NCBI GenBank assembly: GCA_025360015.1
Contig: JANYCZ010000029.1
Location: 1 to 64,000, forward strand
From: Verrucomicrobiota bacterium
GTDB taxonomy: Bacteria; Verrucomicrobiota; Verrucomicrobiia; Verrucomicrobiales; Verrucomicrobiaceae
DNA length: 64,000 bases
Direction: 5' to 3'
Positions 55,771-63,135 of the stretch are shown here, in pieces. Below the pieces are notes generated by a model. It saw nothing but the letters and a program-made list of their open reading frames with translations, had not been told where the DNA came from and ran no database searches. The position numbers and the translations under genes were made by a program. Position 1 is the stretch's first letter; each line of letters begins with the position of its first letter.

Positions 55771-56286
55771 ATGAAAGACACCCTCGCCGTCGTCGAAAAG
55801 CTGCATGCTGACGCCATCATCGGGCCTTATGCAGTAGGAGGCGCAGTAGGTGCGGCATTTTACTTGGAGCCGGTCGCGACGCTCGACGTGGATATCTTCG
55901 TTCTGTTTGAGCCTGCTCCACTCATTCTTACGTTAACACCGATCTATGATGCTTGCGCTAAACTCGGCTACCAGCCGGAAGGAGATGCCATCCAGATCGA
56001 GGGCTGGCCCGTGCAGTTTCTGCCTGCTACGCAGCCTCTAGTAGCCGAGGCTGTGCGCGACGCTGCAATGAAACAATCAGCAGGTCTAACCACGCGTGTT
56101 ATGAGCGCCGAGCATCTCATGGCCATCGCGCTGCAAACAGGACGAGCGAAGGATCATGCGCGTCTCATCATGTTTATGGAGGTTGCCGACGAGTTTGTGG
56201 ACATGGACTTTTTTCGAGATGTCCTCACGCGGCATTCGTTACTTGATACTTGGGCGAAGTTCGAGAATCGTTTCCTCAAACCATGA
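55771..56286 (+). CDS. Nucleotidyltransferase-like protein of a two-gene cassette
   Basis: A 171-residue protein with a minimal nucleotidyltransferase-like signature: AVGGAVGAAFYL (residues 21-32) followed by TLDVDIFV, with Asp39 and Asp41 in the position of the metal-binding DxD pair. This recalls the AbiEii-like and MNT families, although no full match can be confirmed here. A histidine- and methionine-rich helical segment follows (AEHLMAIALQTGRAKDHARLIMFME), typical for these families, where the Lys/Asp pair is often conserved. The stop overlaps the next small gene as ATGA. The two-gene layout suggests a toxin-antitoxin or defence cassette. Its base composition is somewhat less GC-rich than its neighbours, fitting mobility. 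Confidence 0.7.
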   Translation: MKDTLAVVEKLHADAIIGPYAVGGAVGAAFYLEPVATLDVDIFVLFEPAPLILTLTPIYDACAKLGYQPEGDAIQIEGWPVQFLPATQPLVAEAVRDAAMKQSAGLTTRVMSAEHLMAIALQTGRAKDHARLIMFMEVADEFVDMDFFRDVLTRHSLLDTWAKFENRFLKP

Positions 56287-56444
56287 GCGCTGACCTGCAA
56301 TCCATCATTCAATCCAAGGAGGTCGAGCGCCGCCGGCTGCGTGCTTTGCCATGGCTGGAAAAGCTGGAGATGCTCGACAAACTGCGTCTGCGCCATGTGT
56401 GGCTGCAAACCATGCGTCCGCAGACGAAGAAACGACCTGCGTAA
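56283..56444 (+). CDS. Small charged protein coupled to the nucleotidyltransferase gene
   Basis: A 53-residue protein. I use the ATG at 56283, which overlaps the upstream stop (ATGA), rather than the earlier in-frame start at 56250, which would lie inside the upstream gene. It is helical and basic (SIIQSKEVERRRLRALPWLEKLEMLDKLRLRHVWL, written here as a description of residues about 8-42), with a regular leucine and arginine spacing suitable for a coiled coil or for binding the partner protein. The pattern resembles small partner proteins of nucleotidyltransferase toxins. Role as antitoxin is inference. Confidence 0.65.
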   Translation: MSADLQSIIQSKEVERRRLRALPWLEKLEMLDKLRLRHVWLQTMRPQTKKRPA

Positions 56445-56462
56445 CAGGGATCACAGAAGGAC

Positions 56463-57041
56463 TCAATCATCCCCGTCTTCACGCGAGATGCCGGCGTAGA
56501 GTTCCGGGAAGCGGCGTTCGAGGGACTTGGGGGTGATGTAGCCGATGAGCTGGGCTTCGTTCCAGTCGGCGAGGCCCCAGAATTCGTGGGGGAAGGCCAT
56601 GATGATGGCGGTGCAGGTGGGCACCTTGGGGATGTTGGCGCGGGCGAGGATGTGCTCGGCGAAGTCGTGGAGGCCGGGATTGTGGCCGAAGATCATGGTG
56701 TGATTCCAGCTCTCTTGAAAACCGCGCATGACATCGAGGATGCGGTCGGCCTCGGCGAGGTAGAGGCGGGACTCCAGCAGCAGGCTTTCGACCGGCATGG
56801 CGAAGGTGTCGCGCATGATCTGTGCGGTGCTCAGGGCGCGCAGGGCGGTGCTGGTGACGAGGCGGTCCGGCAGCGGCAGCAGGGGAGGGGAGTCGGTGCC
56901 GCCGAAGTAGGTGCGATGCAGGAACGTGGCGACGGCGGGAGCGGCGCGCAGCCCACGCTCATTGAGTGGGCGATCATGATCCGCAAGTCCAGGCTGCCCC
57001 CAGCTGGATTTGGCGTGGCGCACGATCGTGAGGTATTTCAT
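56463..57041 (-). CDS. SixA-type histidine phosphatase
   Basis: A 192-residue protein of the histidine phosphatase superfamily. The catalytic motif is VRHAKSSW (residues 7-14, with the phospho-accepting His9), as in SixA where RHG is replaced by RHA. It is followed by DHDRPLNERGLRAAP (21-35) and, later, FGHNPGL with the second catalytic His. SixA family members remove phosphate from phosphohistidine in phosphorelay proteins, but many relatives have other small-molecule substrates. The nearby hybrid kinase is not in the same operon, so partnership is unproven. It is read towards the small coupled gene, 18 bases away. Confidence 0.88.
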   Translation of the reverse strand: MKYLTIVRHAKSSWGQPGLADHDRPLNERGLRAAPAVATFLHRTYFGGTDSPPLLPLPDRLVTSTALRALSTAQIMRDTFAMPVESLLLESRLYLAEADRILDVMRGFQESWNHTMIFGHNPGLHDFAEHILARANIPKVPTCTAIIMAFPHEFWGLADWNEAQLIGYITPKSLERRFPELYAGISREDGDD

Positions 57042-57133
57042 GGATTAAGAGCGAGGGGCGGGGCGGAGGGAAATGACGAGAGGTAAATGGACGAACCTTG
57101 CGGCTGCGCAAACACGAAAATGCTGAAGCAGCC

Positions 57134-58237
57134 TCACGCGGCTACTTTTTCGAGTTTAATGGGGTAGGTTTGGAAGGCGTTCCACTGGCAGACGATGAGG
57201 TCGCCGTTGTCGAGAACGCAGACATCGTGCCCATGATCGAAAATGCGTTCGGCCTGCATGAGTGGCTGGAGTTTGCCGTCTTCATACACGGGCGCGGTGC
57301 CGCCGGGGGCGCTGATGACTTTGCCGGTGGCATCAAGGATGACGGTGAAGCCGCTGGGGTTCTGTGGGAGCTTGTTGATCTCCGGAGTCTTGGACCAGCA
57401 GACGCCGGCGTAGAGCTCCTGACCGGCGATGACGGGACGGCACACCATGGCTCCAGGGACGGCGAGGGTTTCGAGGTATTTGCCGTCGAGGGTGAAGCGG
57501 CGGAAGCAGTTATCAACGCGAGAGGTGACGATGACGGTGGCTTTGTCAGTGCCCTGGCGGGTGTCGATGGCGATGCCGTGGGCGTTGTTGAGGCGTTCTT
57601 CGGCGGGCACATTGTCTTTGCCGCCGAAGCGCTGGATGAATTTGCCGCGCGCGTCGTAGCGCAGCACGAACTGCGAGCCATAACCGTCCACTATATAGAT
57701 GTCGCCATTGGGGGCGATGGCGGTTTCGGTGGGATTGAAGATCATGTCCGGCTCATACGCGCCGACGCTCATGGGATGGCTGATGGAGAAGATTTCTTTG
57801 CCAGCGAGGTCGGTCTTGGTGATGCGGCCGGTCTGACGATAGCCGCCGCTGCCGGACTTCCACAGGCCGCTGTCGGTGACGAAGAGGAACTCCGCGCCAT
57901 TTTCATTGGAGAGCGTCAGGCCATGGCCGCCGGGCCACACGCTGCCCCAGGAGTCGAGGATGGTGCCGTCGGGTTTGAAGACGAGCATCTGATGGTCCCA
58001 GTGATCGCCGATCATGAAGAGGCGGCCGTCTTTGACCTGCACCATCTCGTGGCAGTTGAGGATGGGGTGGTGGCGGCCCTGGCCTGCGGGCACCCATTCC
58101 TTGTTCACTTTGTAGCGATGACTGCCGTGGCCGATGACCACGTCTTTTTTCGGGTCAGGCGCGGCCCGCAGGGTTTCAGTGAAACTGGCGGCGGCTGCGG
58201 TGGCGAGACCGGAGAGAAAGAAGCGACGTGTTTTCAT
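57134..58237 (-). CDS. Tat-exported six-bladed beta-propeller protein
   Basis: A 367-residue protein with a twin-arginine-like signal (KTRRFFLSGLATAAAASF, residues 2-19). The mature part is composed of repeated strands of NHL or SMP-30 type: VKDGRLFMIGD, DGTILDSWG, NGDIYIVDGYGSQFVLRYDARGKFIQRFG (around residues 190-218), and LNNAHGIAID. These are the YVxDxxNxRVxxFDxxGxFxxxxG units of six-bladed beta-propellers. It also carries conserved-looking histidines (GQGRHHPILNCHEM). Such secreted propellers are common in Verrucomicrobiota and Planctomycetota, usually of unknown ligand. It is not obviously operonic with the gene upstream. Confidence 0.85.
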   Translation of the reverse strand: MKTRRFFLSGLATAAAASFTETLRAAPDPKKDVVIGHGSHRYKVNKEWVPAGQGRHHPILNCHEMVQVKDGRLFMIGDHWDHQMLVFKPDGTILDSWGSVWPGGHGLTLSNENGAEFLFVTDSGLWKSGSGGYRQTGRITKTDLAGKEIFSISHPMSVGAYEPDMIFNPTETAIAPNGDIYIVDGYGSQFVLRYDARGKFIQRFGGKDNVPAEERLNNAHGIAIDTRQGTDKATVIVTSRVDNCFRRFTLDGKYLETLAVPGAMVCRPVIAGQELYAGVCWSKTPEINKLPQNPSGFTVILDATGKVISAPGGTAPVYEDGKLQPLMQAERIFDHGHDVCVLDNGDLIVCQWNAFQTYPIKLEKVAA

Positions 58238-58278
58238 GCGGAGCGGAAACGTTCACTCAAGCACGACTGCGCCCTGAC

Positions 58279-59937
58279 TCAATGACGTTTCATCATCGTG
58301 GCCACACGATGGACCATCTGCGTGAGCTCACCGGCTTCGTAGGGCTTGGGCAGCACGCCGACAAAGCCACGTTCGAGGAAGACCATCTGCACTTCTTCGG
58401 TCACGCTGCCGCTGGTGCAGACGACGCGCGCATCAGGATCGAGGTGCAGGATTTCGGCGGCGGTTTCGGTGCCGTTCATGCCGCCGCGCAGGGTGAGATC
58501 CATGAGGACGACATCAGGCGGTGTGCCGGTGCGAAAGAGGCTCTGGTAAATGCGCACGGCGTCCTGGCCGTTGTCACACTGCACGACTTCGTAACCGCAG
58601 CGTGTGAGGATCATGTGGGCGACTTTGCGCAGATCGTCCTCGTCATCGACAATGAGGACTTTGCCTTTGCCATGCTTCAGCGGGACCGGGGGGGCATTGA
58701 CGGGGGTGAGGGCCCGGGTTTCAGAACCTTCGGCGGCAGGCAGATAGACGCTGAACTCGGTGCCGATGTTCGGCGTGGAGGTCACGCGGATGTCGCCGCC
58801 CATTTCATCAATGAAGCGTCTGCAGGTGGTGAGGCCGATGCCGTTGCCATCGGCCTTGGTGGTGAAGGATTCGCGGAAGAGGCGGTCGAGATTTTCCTTG
58901 GCGATGCCGCAGCCGCGATCACGCACGACGATATAGACATGCCGGCCGGGCTTGAGCTTGCCATCGCCGCCGGCTCCCACCATGAGATTGGATGCCTGCA
59001 CATCCATGTAGCCGCCGTGGGGCATGGCCTGGATGCCGTTCATGACGAGATTTTGCAGCACCTGGCTGAGCTTGACGGGATCGGCAATGGCTTGACGCAG
59101 GTTGTCGTCGTTGCGCACGCAGACGTGTACGTTGGAACCCGCACCGGCGAATTCCACGGTGTCGCGCATCAGAGAGACAATGTCAGTCGCTTCCAGCTTG
59201 CGGGGAGTGGATTTGGATGCGGTGACGACTTGGGAGGTGAACTGCTTGGCGCGCTTCAAGCCGGCGAACACGAGCTGCAGCTCGTGCGCCAAGCCCGGGT
59301 GCTCCTGCACCTGCTGGATCAGCGCGGAGAGACGCACGGTGACGGGGCCGAGCAGGTTGTTCACGTCATGCGCGATGCCCTGGGCGAGTGCGGCGAGGTT
59401 TTCTTTGCGGAGCTGGGCGGACTGGGCGTCCAGATCGTCCGCTGCGGGCTTGGGCTCGGACTTGCCTGCGGGTGCGGCCACCTGCGCGGGACTGATGAGG
59501 ATGGTGAAGTTCAGCAGCTTGCGCATGCTGTTAAAGACAGCGCGCACGCGCCACTTGCTGGGGACGGGGGTTTGAGTGCGCAGGCTTAATAGCTGGCATT
59601 CGCACTCATGGCAGCCGCCCTGCTCCACGGCCAGGCGCAGGCTTTGCTGGAGCGTGGCGGCATCTTTGGCACCGGCCACTAGATCATTCAGGCCGAGGCC
59701 GCGCAGGCCGGAGTCAGGATCGGCGCCAGCCAGCATGGCGGCGGCGGCGTTGCTGAAGAGTACTTTCTGGCCGCTTTTGGGATCCGTGGCTTCACTGTCC
59801 ACAATCACCACGCCATCGGCCACCTGATCCAGCGCCACACGCAGGTAATAGTTGGCCACCTTGAGATGCTCCAGCCCCTGCTCTAGCTCAGCGATGGCTG
59901 CTGGAGTTGCGGAGGATGTGGAGAGGGAGGAAGTCAT
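58279..59937 (-). CDS. Hybrid histidine kinase with C-terminal receiver domain
   Basis: A 552-residue cytoplasmic signalling protein; I start at the ATG ending at 59937 because the longer upstream frame has no homology-like content. Order of domains: a PAS-like sensor (residues about 30-150), a histidine phosphotransfer segment LAALAQGIAHDVNNLLG with His190, then the ATPase with N-box LQNLVMNGIQAM (Asn300), G1 DRGCGI, F-box LFRESFTT and G2 NGIGLTTCRRF. A receiver domain at residues about 425-550 has an acidic VDDEDD pocket, Asp480 in VVLMDLTLRG, and Lys531 in LPKPYE. No membrane helix is seen, so it senses an internal signal. The HDVNN box places it with NtrB-like kinases. It is divergent from rpmI. 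Its partner regulator is unknown. Confidence 0.93.
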   Translation of the reverse strand: MTSSLSTSSATPAAIAELEQGLEHLKVANYYLRVALDQVADGVVIVDSEATDPKSGQKVLFSNAAAAMLAGADPDSGLRGLGLNDLVAGAKDAATLQQSLRLAVEQGGCHECECQLLSLRTQTPVPSKWRVRAVFNSMRKLLNFTILISPAQVAAPAGKSEPKPAADDLDAQSAQLRKENLAALAQGIAHDVNNLLGPVTVRLSALIQQVQEHPGLAHELQLVFAGLKRAKQFTSQVVTASKSTPRKLEATDIVSLMRDTVEFAGAGSNVHVCVRNDDNLRQAIADPVKLSQVLQNLVMNGIQAMPHGGYMDVQASNLMVGAGGDGKLKPGRHVYIVVRDRGCGIAKENLDRLFRESFTTKADGNGIGLTTCRRFIDEMGGDIRVTSTPNIGTEFSVYLPAAEGSETRALTPVNAPPVPLKHGKGKVLIVDDEDDLRKVAHMILTRCGYEVVQCDNGQDAVRIYQSLFRTGTPPDVVLMDLTLRGGMNGTETAAEILHLDPDARVVCTSGSVTEEVQMVFLERGFVGVLPKPYEAGELTQMVHRVATMMKRH

Positions 59938-60123
59938 GAAATATCCGCGTGATTCCGATTCATTTAGCAATCTTAGATAATTAAGACAACTTTAATTTTT
60001 GATATTCTGGAGTTTTATGACTCCCATATTTGATAGGAGGCGTAAGGGGGATTCGGCAAAGAGTGCAGTACAGAGTGAAAAACCCCTTGCCGAAACGGGC
60101 TTCTCCTTTAACATCGCCGCCCC
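59938..60123. promoter_or_regulatory. Divergent promoter and leader region before rpmI
   Basis: An AT-rich stretch of 186 bases between the kinase gene and rpmI. Near 60052-60059 TTCGGCAA pairs with TTGCCGAA at 60087-60094 to form an 8-bp stem with a long loop, about 30 bases before the rpmI start. In many bacteria L20 represses its own operon by binding an mRNA leader or spacer structure; whether this stem does so is not known. No infC is found upstream, unlike in the classical infC-rpmI-rplT operon. Confidence 0.4.
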
Positions 60124-60339
60124 ATGTCCAAAAATGCCGGTATCGCCAAGACGAGGAAAGCTTACGCCAAGCGGTTCAAAATAACTGCCACGGGTAAGGT
60201 GCTGCGCCGTAAACAAGGCAAGCGCCATATCCTGCAGAACAAGAGCCGCAAGCGGAAGCGCAACCTCGGTAAAGTCGCCCTCGTGGCGGCAGTGGATGTC
60301 AAAGCAGTGAAGGCGAACATGCCGTTCTCCCACCGCTAA
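60124..60339 (+). CDS. rpmI: 50S ribosomal protein L35
   Basis: A 71-residue, strongly basic protein starting MSKNAG and matching L35 in size and pattern: AKTRKAYAKRFKITATGKVLRR (residues about 8-29), then RHILQNKSRKRKRNLGK (34-50). L35 is a small late-assembling protein of the large ribosomal subunit. It is followed 121 bases later by rplT in the same direction, the usual pair. The distance is longer than usual and includes a possible stem-loop. Confidence 0.96.
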   Translation: MSKNAGIAKTRKAYAKRFKITATGKVLRRKQGKRHILQNKSRKRKRNLGKVALVAAVDVKAVKANMPFSHR

Positions 60340-60460
60340 GACGACCACGTCTCTTCAATAGAGACAACGATGAACTTGCCTGGTTTCCCTCGGGAGGCCT
60401 TCGATCAGGTGAGGCAAGCCATCGCTACCCAAACAACAGCCTGCTCATAGAGAAAGATAC
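60340..60460 (+). promoter_or_regulatory. Structured spacer between rpmI and rplT
   Basis: A 121-base spacer. CTTGCCT (60375-60381) pairs with AGGCAAG (60412-60418), and a second short stem GTCTC/GAGAC precedes it (about 60350-60365). In E. coli the L20 protein represses its operon through structures upstream of rpmI. A structured spacer here is compatible with L20 control but the match is not established. Confidence 0.35.
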
Positions 60461-60859
60461 ATGTCAAGAGCCACAAACTCCCCCGCCAGCCGGAAGCGCC
60501 GTAAGCGCGTGCTGGCAAAAGCCAAAGGTTACCGAGGCTTCCGTTCCACGCATTTCCGCTATGCGAAGGACGCCGTCCGCAAAGCCGAAACCTACGCAAC
60601 TCGTGACCGCAAGGCCAAGAAGCGCAGCTTCCGCAATCTGTGGGTGCAGCGCATCAACGCCGCCACCCGTTCCTTCGGAATGAGCTACTCCCGATTCACG
60701 GAAGGCCTCAAGTTTGCCGGGATCGAACTTGACCGCAAAGTCCTCGCGGACCTCGCTGTCAAAGACATCGCCGCCATCGAAGCTCTCGTTCAGCAGGCCA
60801 AGGCCGCGCTGGAAAAGAAAGCCGCCGAAGCTCCGCAGGAAACCGCAGCAGCAGCGTAA
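60461..60859 (+). CDS. rplT: 50S ribosomal protein L20
   Basis: A 132-residue basic protein, close to the usual 115-120 plus an alanine- and glutamate-rich tail (PQETAAAA). The L20 pattern is clear: [18 protein letters not shown] (residues about 11-28), [19 protein letters not shown] (50-68), and [23 protein letters not shown] (78-100). L20 is needed early in 50S assembly and also represses its own operon. It follows rpmI and is followed by a strong terminator. Confidence 0.97.
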   Translation: MSRATNSPASRKRRKRVLAKAKGYRGFRSTHFRYAKDAVRKAETYATRDRKAKKRSFRNLWVQRINAATRSFGMSYSRFTEGLKFAGIELDRKVLADLAVKDIAAIEALVQQAKAALEKKAAEAPQETAAAA

Positions 60860-60885
60860 GCCCTGCCGGAACTCAAATCATTCTC

Positions 60886-60917
60886 AACAGCCGGAGCGAT
60901 ATGCTCCGGCTGTTTTG
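60886..60917 (+). terminator. Intrinsic terminator after rplT
   Basis: Perfect 12-bp stem, AACAGCCGGAGC (60886-60897) and GCTCCGGCTGTT (60903-60914), with a 5-base loop and a T-rich tail (TTGTTG). It lies 26 bases past the rplT stop and closes the ribosomal protein unit. Confidence 0.93.
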
Positions 60918-61129
60918 TTGTGTCAGGGCGGCATCGGGCGTGAGGTGTGGAGTGGGTGAGAGGTTGATTTTTTGAACTTTTAGGCGTATTGTTGACCATT
61001 AATTGATGCGCGGCTTCTCCCCAGCTTCGGTGCTTGAAGAAGACGTGGCATGCTTCGAGTCGTTTCATCATTCTCCCGCGTATCCTCAGATGCGCCCATG
61101 CTCCCATTGAGCCAGCCTGTTGATTTATC

Positions 61130-61987
61130 ATGTCTGTATCCTACTCCCGCCGCAGCATCCTCCGCCAGCTTACCGTTTTGGCCGCCGTGGGTTCTACCTC
61201 GCCTGCCTTTGCGCGTGAACGGAAACAGAAGCTGATGATTGAGCGGGTCGAAATCCAAGTGCCAGGGCTGCCGCCGGAGATGGATGGATTTCGAATCGCC
61301 CAGCTGAGTGATCTGCATCTGGAGCCGTTCACCACGGAGGAGGATATTTTGCACAGTGTGCAAACCTGCAACGCGTTGAAGGCGGACATGGTGGCGCTGA
61401 CGGGTGATTTTGTGACCCATACGGCACGCCCGGCCCCGAAGGTGGCGGAGCTGCTGTCCCAGCTCGAAGCGCCGTATGGAGTGTATGCCAGCCTGGGAAA
61501 TCATGACTTTGACAGTGGCGCGCCCGAGGTCATCAAGGCGCTGACCGAGCGCAGCATTCCGGTGCTGCGCAATGAGATACGCCGCATCCACACAGACAAG
61601 GGCACGCTGGTTCTCGGCGGATTTGACTCGATGTATGTGAACAGGCCGGATGTGCGCAAGACGCTGCAGGACTGGAAGCAACACCATCCGCTGGTGCTCA
61701 TGATGCATGAGCCGGACGCTGCAGACATCATTGCCGCCGCAGGCGTGAAGGCGCTGCAAATTTCCGGTCACACGCATGGCGGGCAGCTGGTGTTCCGTGG
61801 CAAGACGCCGATGTCTCTCCGTCGCGCTAAGTTTGGCAAAAAGTATCTCGCCGGACGCTACGAGGTGGGTGGGCTGCAGATGTATGTGAACCGTGGCATC
61901 GGCTGCGTGGGGGTGCCGCTGCGCATCGGTTGTCCGCCAGAAGTGACGGAGCTGACACTGCGCAGTCCGGAGCTGGCGCGTGCCTGA
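61130..61987 (+). CDS. Metallophosphoesterase with N-terminal Tat-like signal (YkuE-like)
   Basis: A 285-residue predicted dinuclear-metal phosphoesterase. The N-terminus has a twin-arginine-like SRRSILRQLTVLAAVG (residues 6-21), so it is likely exported. Metal-binding motifs are in order: LSDLHL (Asp61, His63), LTGDF (Asp93), LGNHDF (Asn124, His125), MMHEPD (His193) and GHTHGGQ (213-219). The pattern resembles YkuE-type calcineurin-like phosphoesterases, some of which act on lipid-linked phosphates; the substrate here is unknown. It stands between rplT's terminator and pheS with 212 and 77 bases of gap. Confidence 0.92.
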   Translation: MSVSYSRRSILRQLTVLAAVGSTSPAFARERKQKLMIERVEIQVPGLPPEMDGFRIAQLSDLHLEPFTTEEDILHSVQTCNALKADMVALTGDFVTHTARPAPKVAELLSQLEAPYGVYASLGNHDFDSGAPEVIKALTERSIPVLRNEIRRIHTDKGTLVLGGFDSMYVNRPDVRKTLQDWKQHHPLVLMMHEPDAADIIAAAGVKALQISGHTHGGQLVFRGKTPMSLRRAKFGKKYLAGRYEVGGLQMYVNRGIGCVGVPLRIGCPPEVTELTLRSPELARA

Positions 61988-62064
61988 GCGGCTGTGCTGC
62001 GAGCTGAGGCTGGACTGTTCCAACGGTTGCATGCGGGCCATGTCGCAGCTAAGTGGCCGGTTCC

Positions 62065-63090
62065 ATGCTTTCCGAACTCGACTCCCTCAAAACCGCCGCT
62101 CTTGCCGCTCTCGAAGCCGCACAGGATGAATCCGCACTCGAAGCCGTGCGGGTGAACTTCCTGGGCAAAAAAGGCAGTGTCACCGCTCTCAGCCAGGGGA
62201 TGAAGGACGTACCGGTGGAGCAGAAGAAGGAAGTGGGTGCGAAGCTCAACGAAGTGCGCACGGCGATCACCGAAGGCATCGACACAAAGAAGCTTGCACT
62301 GCAGGCTGCACAGGATGCCAAGGCGGTGGAAGGCATCGACATCACGCTGCCGGGTCGCCCGGGCGCGGGGGTGGGAGCTTTGCATCCGCTCACACAGATC
62401 CGTGATCTTGCCATCCGCACGCTGCGCCGCATGGGCTTTGCTTTGGCGGAAGGGCCGGAGATTGAAACCGAGTGGCATTGCTTTGATGCGCTGAATACGC
62501 CAGCCGACCATCCGGCGCGCAATGAGAAGGACACCTTCTATCTCCCTGATGGCCGCCTGCTGCGCACGCACACTTCCAGTGTGCAGGTCCGCACCATGGA
62601 GGCTGCCAAAGCGCTGCCTATCCGCATCATTGCTCCTGGGGCGGCGTATCGCCGTGACGAGATCGACGCCACGCATCTCAGCGTTTTCAATCAGCTCGAA
62701 GGTCTGTACGTCAATCAGGACGTGAGCCTCGGCGATCTCAAAGGCACGCTGGAATACTTCTTCCGCGAGATTTTTGGAGTCGGCACGGCGGTGCGTTTCC
62801 GCCCGCACTTCTTCCCCTTCACGGAGCCGAGCTTTGAGATTGATGTGAAGCTCGAAGCGAAGGGCAAAGACGCCCGCTGGATCGAAATTGCCGGCTGCGG
62901 CATGGTCGATCCTGCCGTTTTCGCCGAGATCAACAAAGCGCGTGGGGATAACCTCTTCGATCCGGAGACCACGACAGGCTTTGCCTTTGGGCTCGGCCTC
63001 GACCGCCTCGCCATGATCATGCATGGCATCACTGACATCCGTCACCTCATTGAGAATGATGTGCGTTTCCTCCAGCAGTTCGCCGCCTGA
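62065..63090 (+). CDS. pheS: Phenylalanyl-tRNA synthetase alpha subunit
   Basis: A 341-residue subunit of the heterotetrameric enzyme that charges tRNA-Phe. I use the ATG at 62065 rather than the GTG at 62053 because the reading then aligns with the usual N-terminus (short helix, then AVRVNFLGKKGSVTAL). The catalytic core follows: LHPLTQIRDLAIRTLRRMGFALAEGPEIETEWHCFDALN, motif 2 RTHTSSVQVRTME...RRDEIDATHLSVFNQLEG, then FRPHFFPFTEPSFEIDV and motif 3 GFAFGLGLDRLAMIMHG. Each motif run is quoted within its expected position; all class II features are present. It is followed 45 bases later by pheT. Confidence 0.97.
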   Translation: MLSELDSLKTAALAALEAAQDESALEAVRVNFLGKKGSVTALSQGMKDVPVEQKKEVGAKLNEVRTAITEGIDTKKLALQAAQDAKAVEGIDITLPGRPGAGVGALHPLTQIRDLAIRTLRRMGFALAEGPEIETEWHCFDALNTPADHPARNEKDTFYLPDGRLLRTHTSSVQVRTMEAAKALPIRIIAPGAAYRRDEIDATHLSVFNQLEGLYVNQDVSLGDLKGTLEYFFREIFGVGTAVRFRPHFFPFTEPSFEIDVKLEAKGKDARWIEIAGCGMVDPAVFAEINKARGDNLFDPETTTGFAFGLGLDRLAMIMHGITDIRHLIENDVRFLQQFAA

Positions 63091-63135
63091 TTTTTCTGCG
63101 GCCCTTTTTGATCCTTCCTCTTTCTTTTTCCTGTC

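Noticed and set aside
57098-59589. Two long plus-strand frames (57098-58285 and 58228-59589) opposite the propeller and kinase genes
   Set aside because: Both are mirrors of well-supported minus-strand genes with catalytic or repeat motifs.
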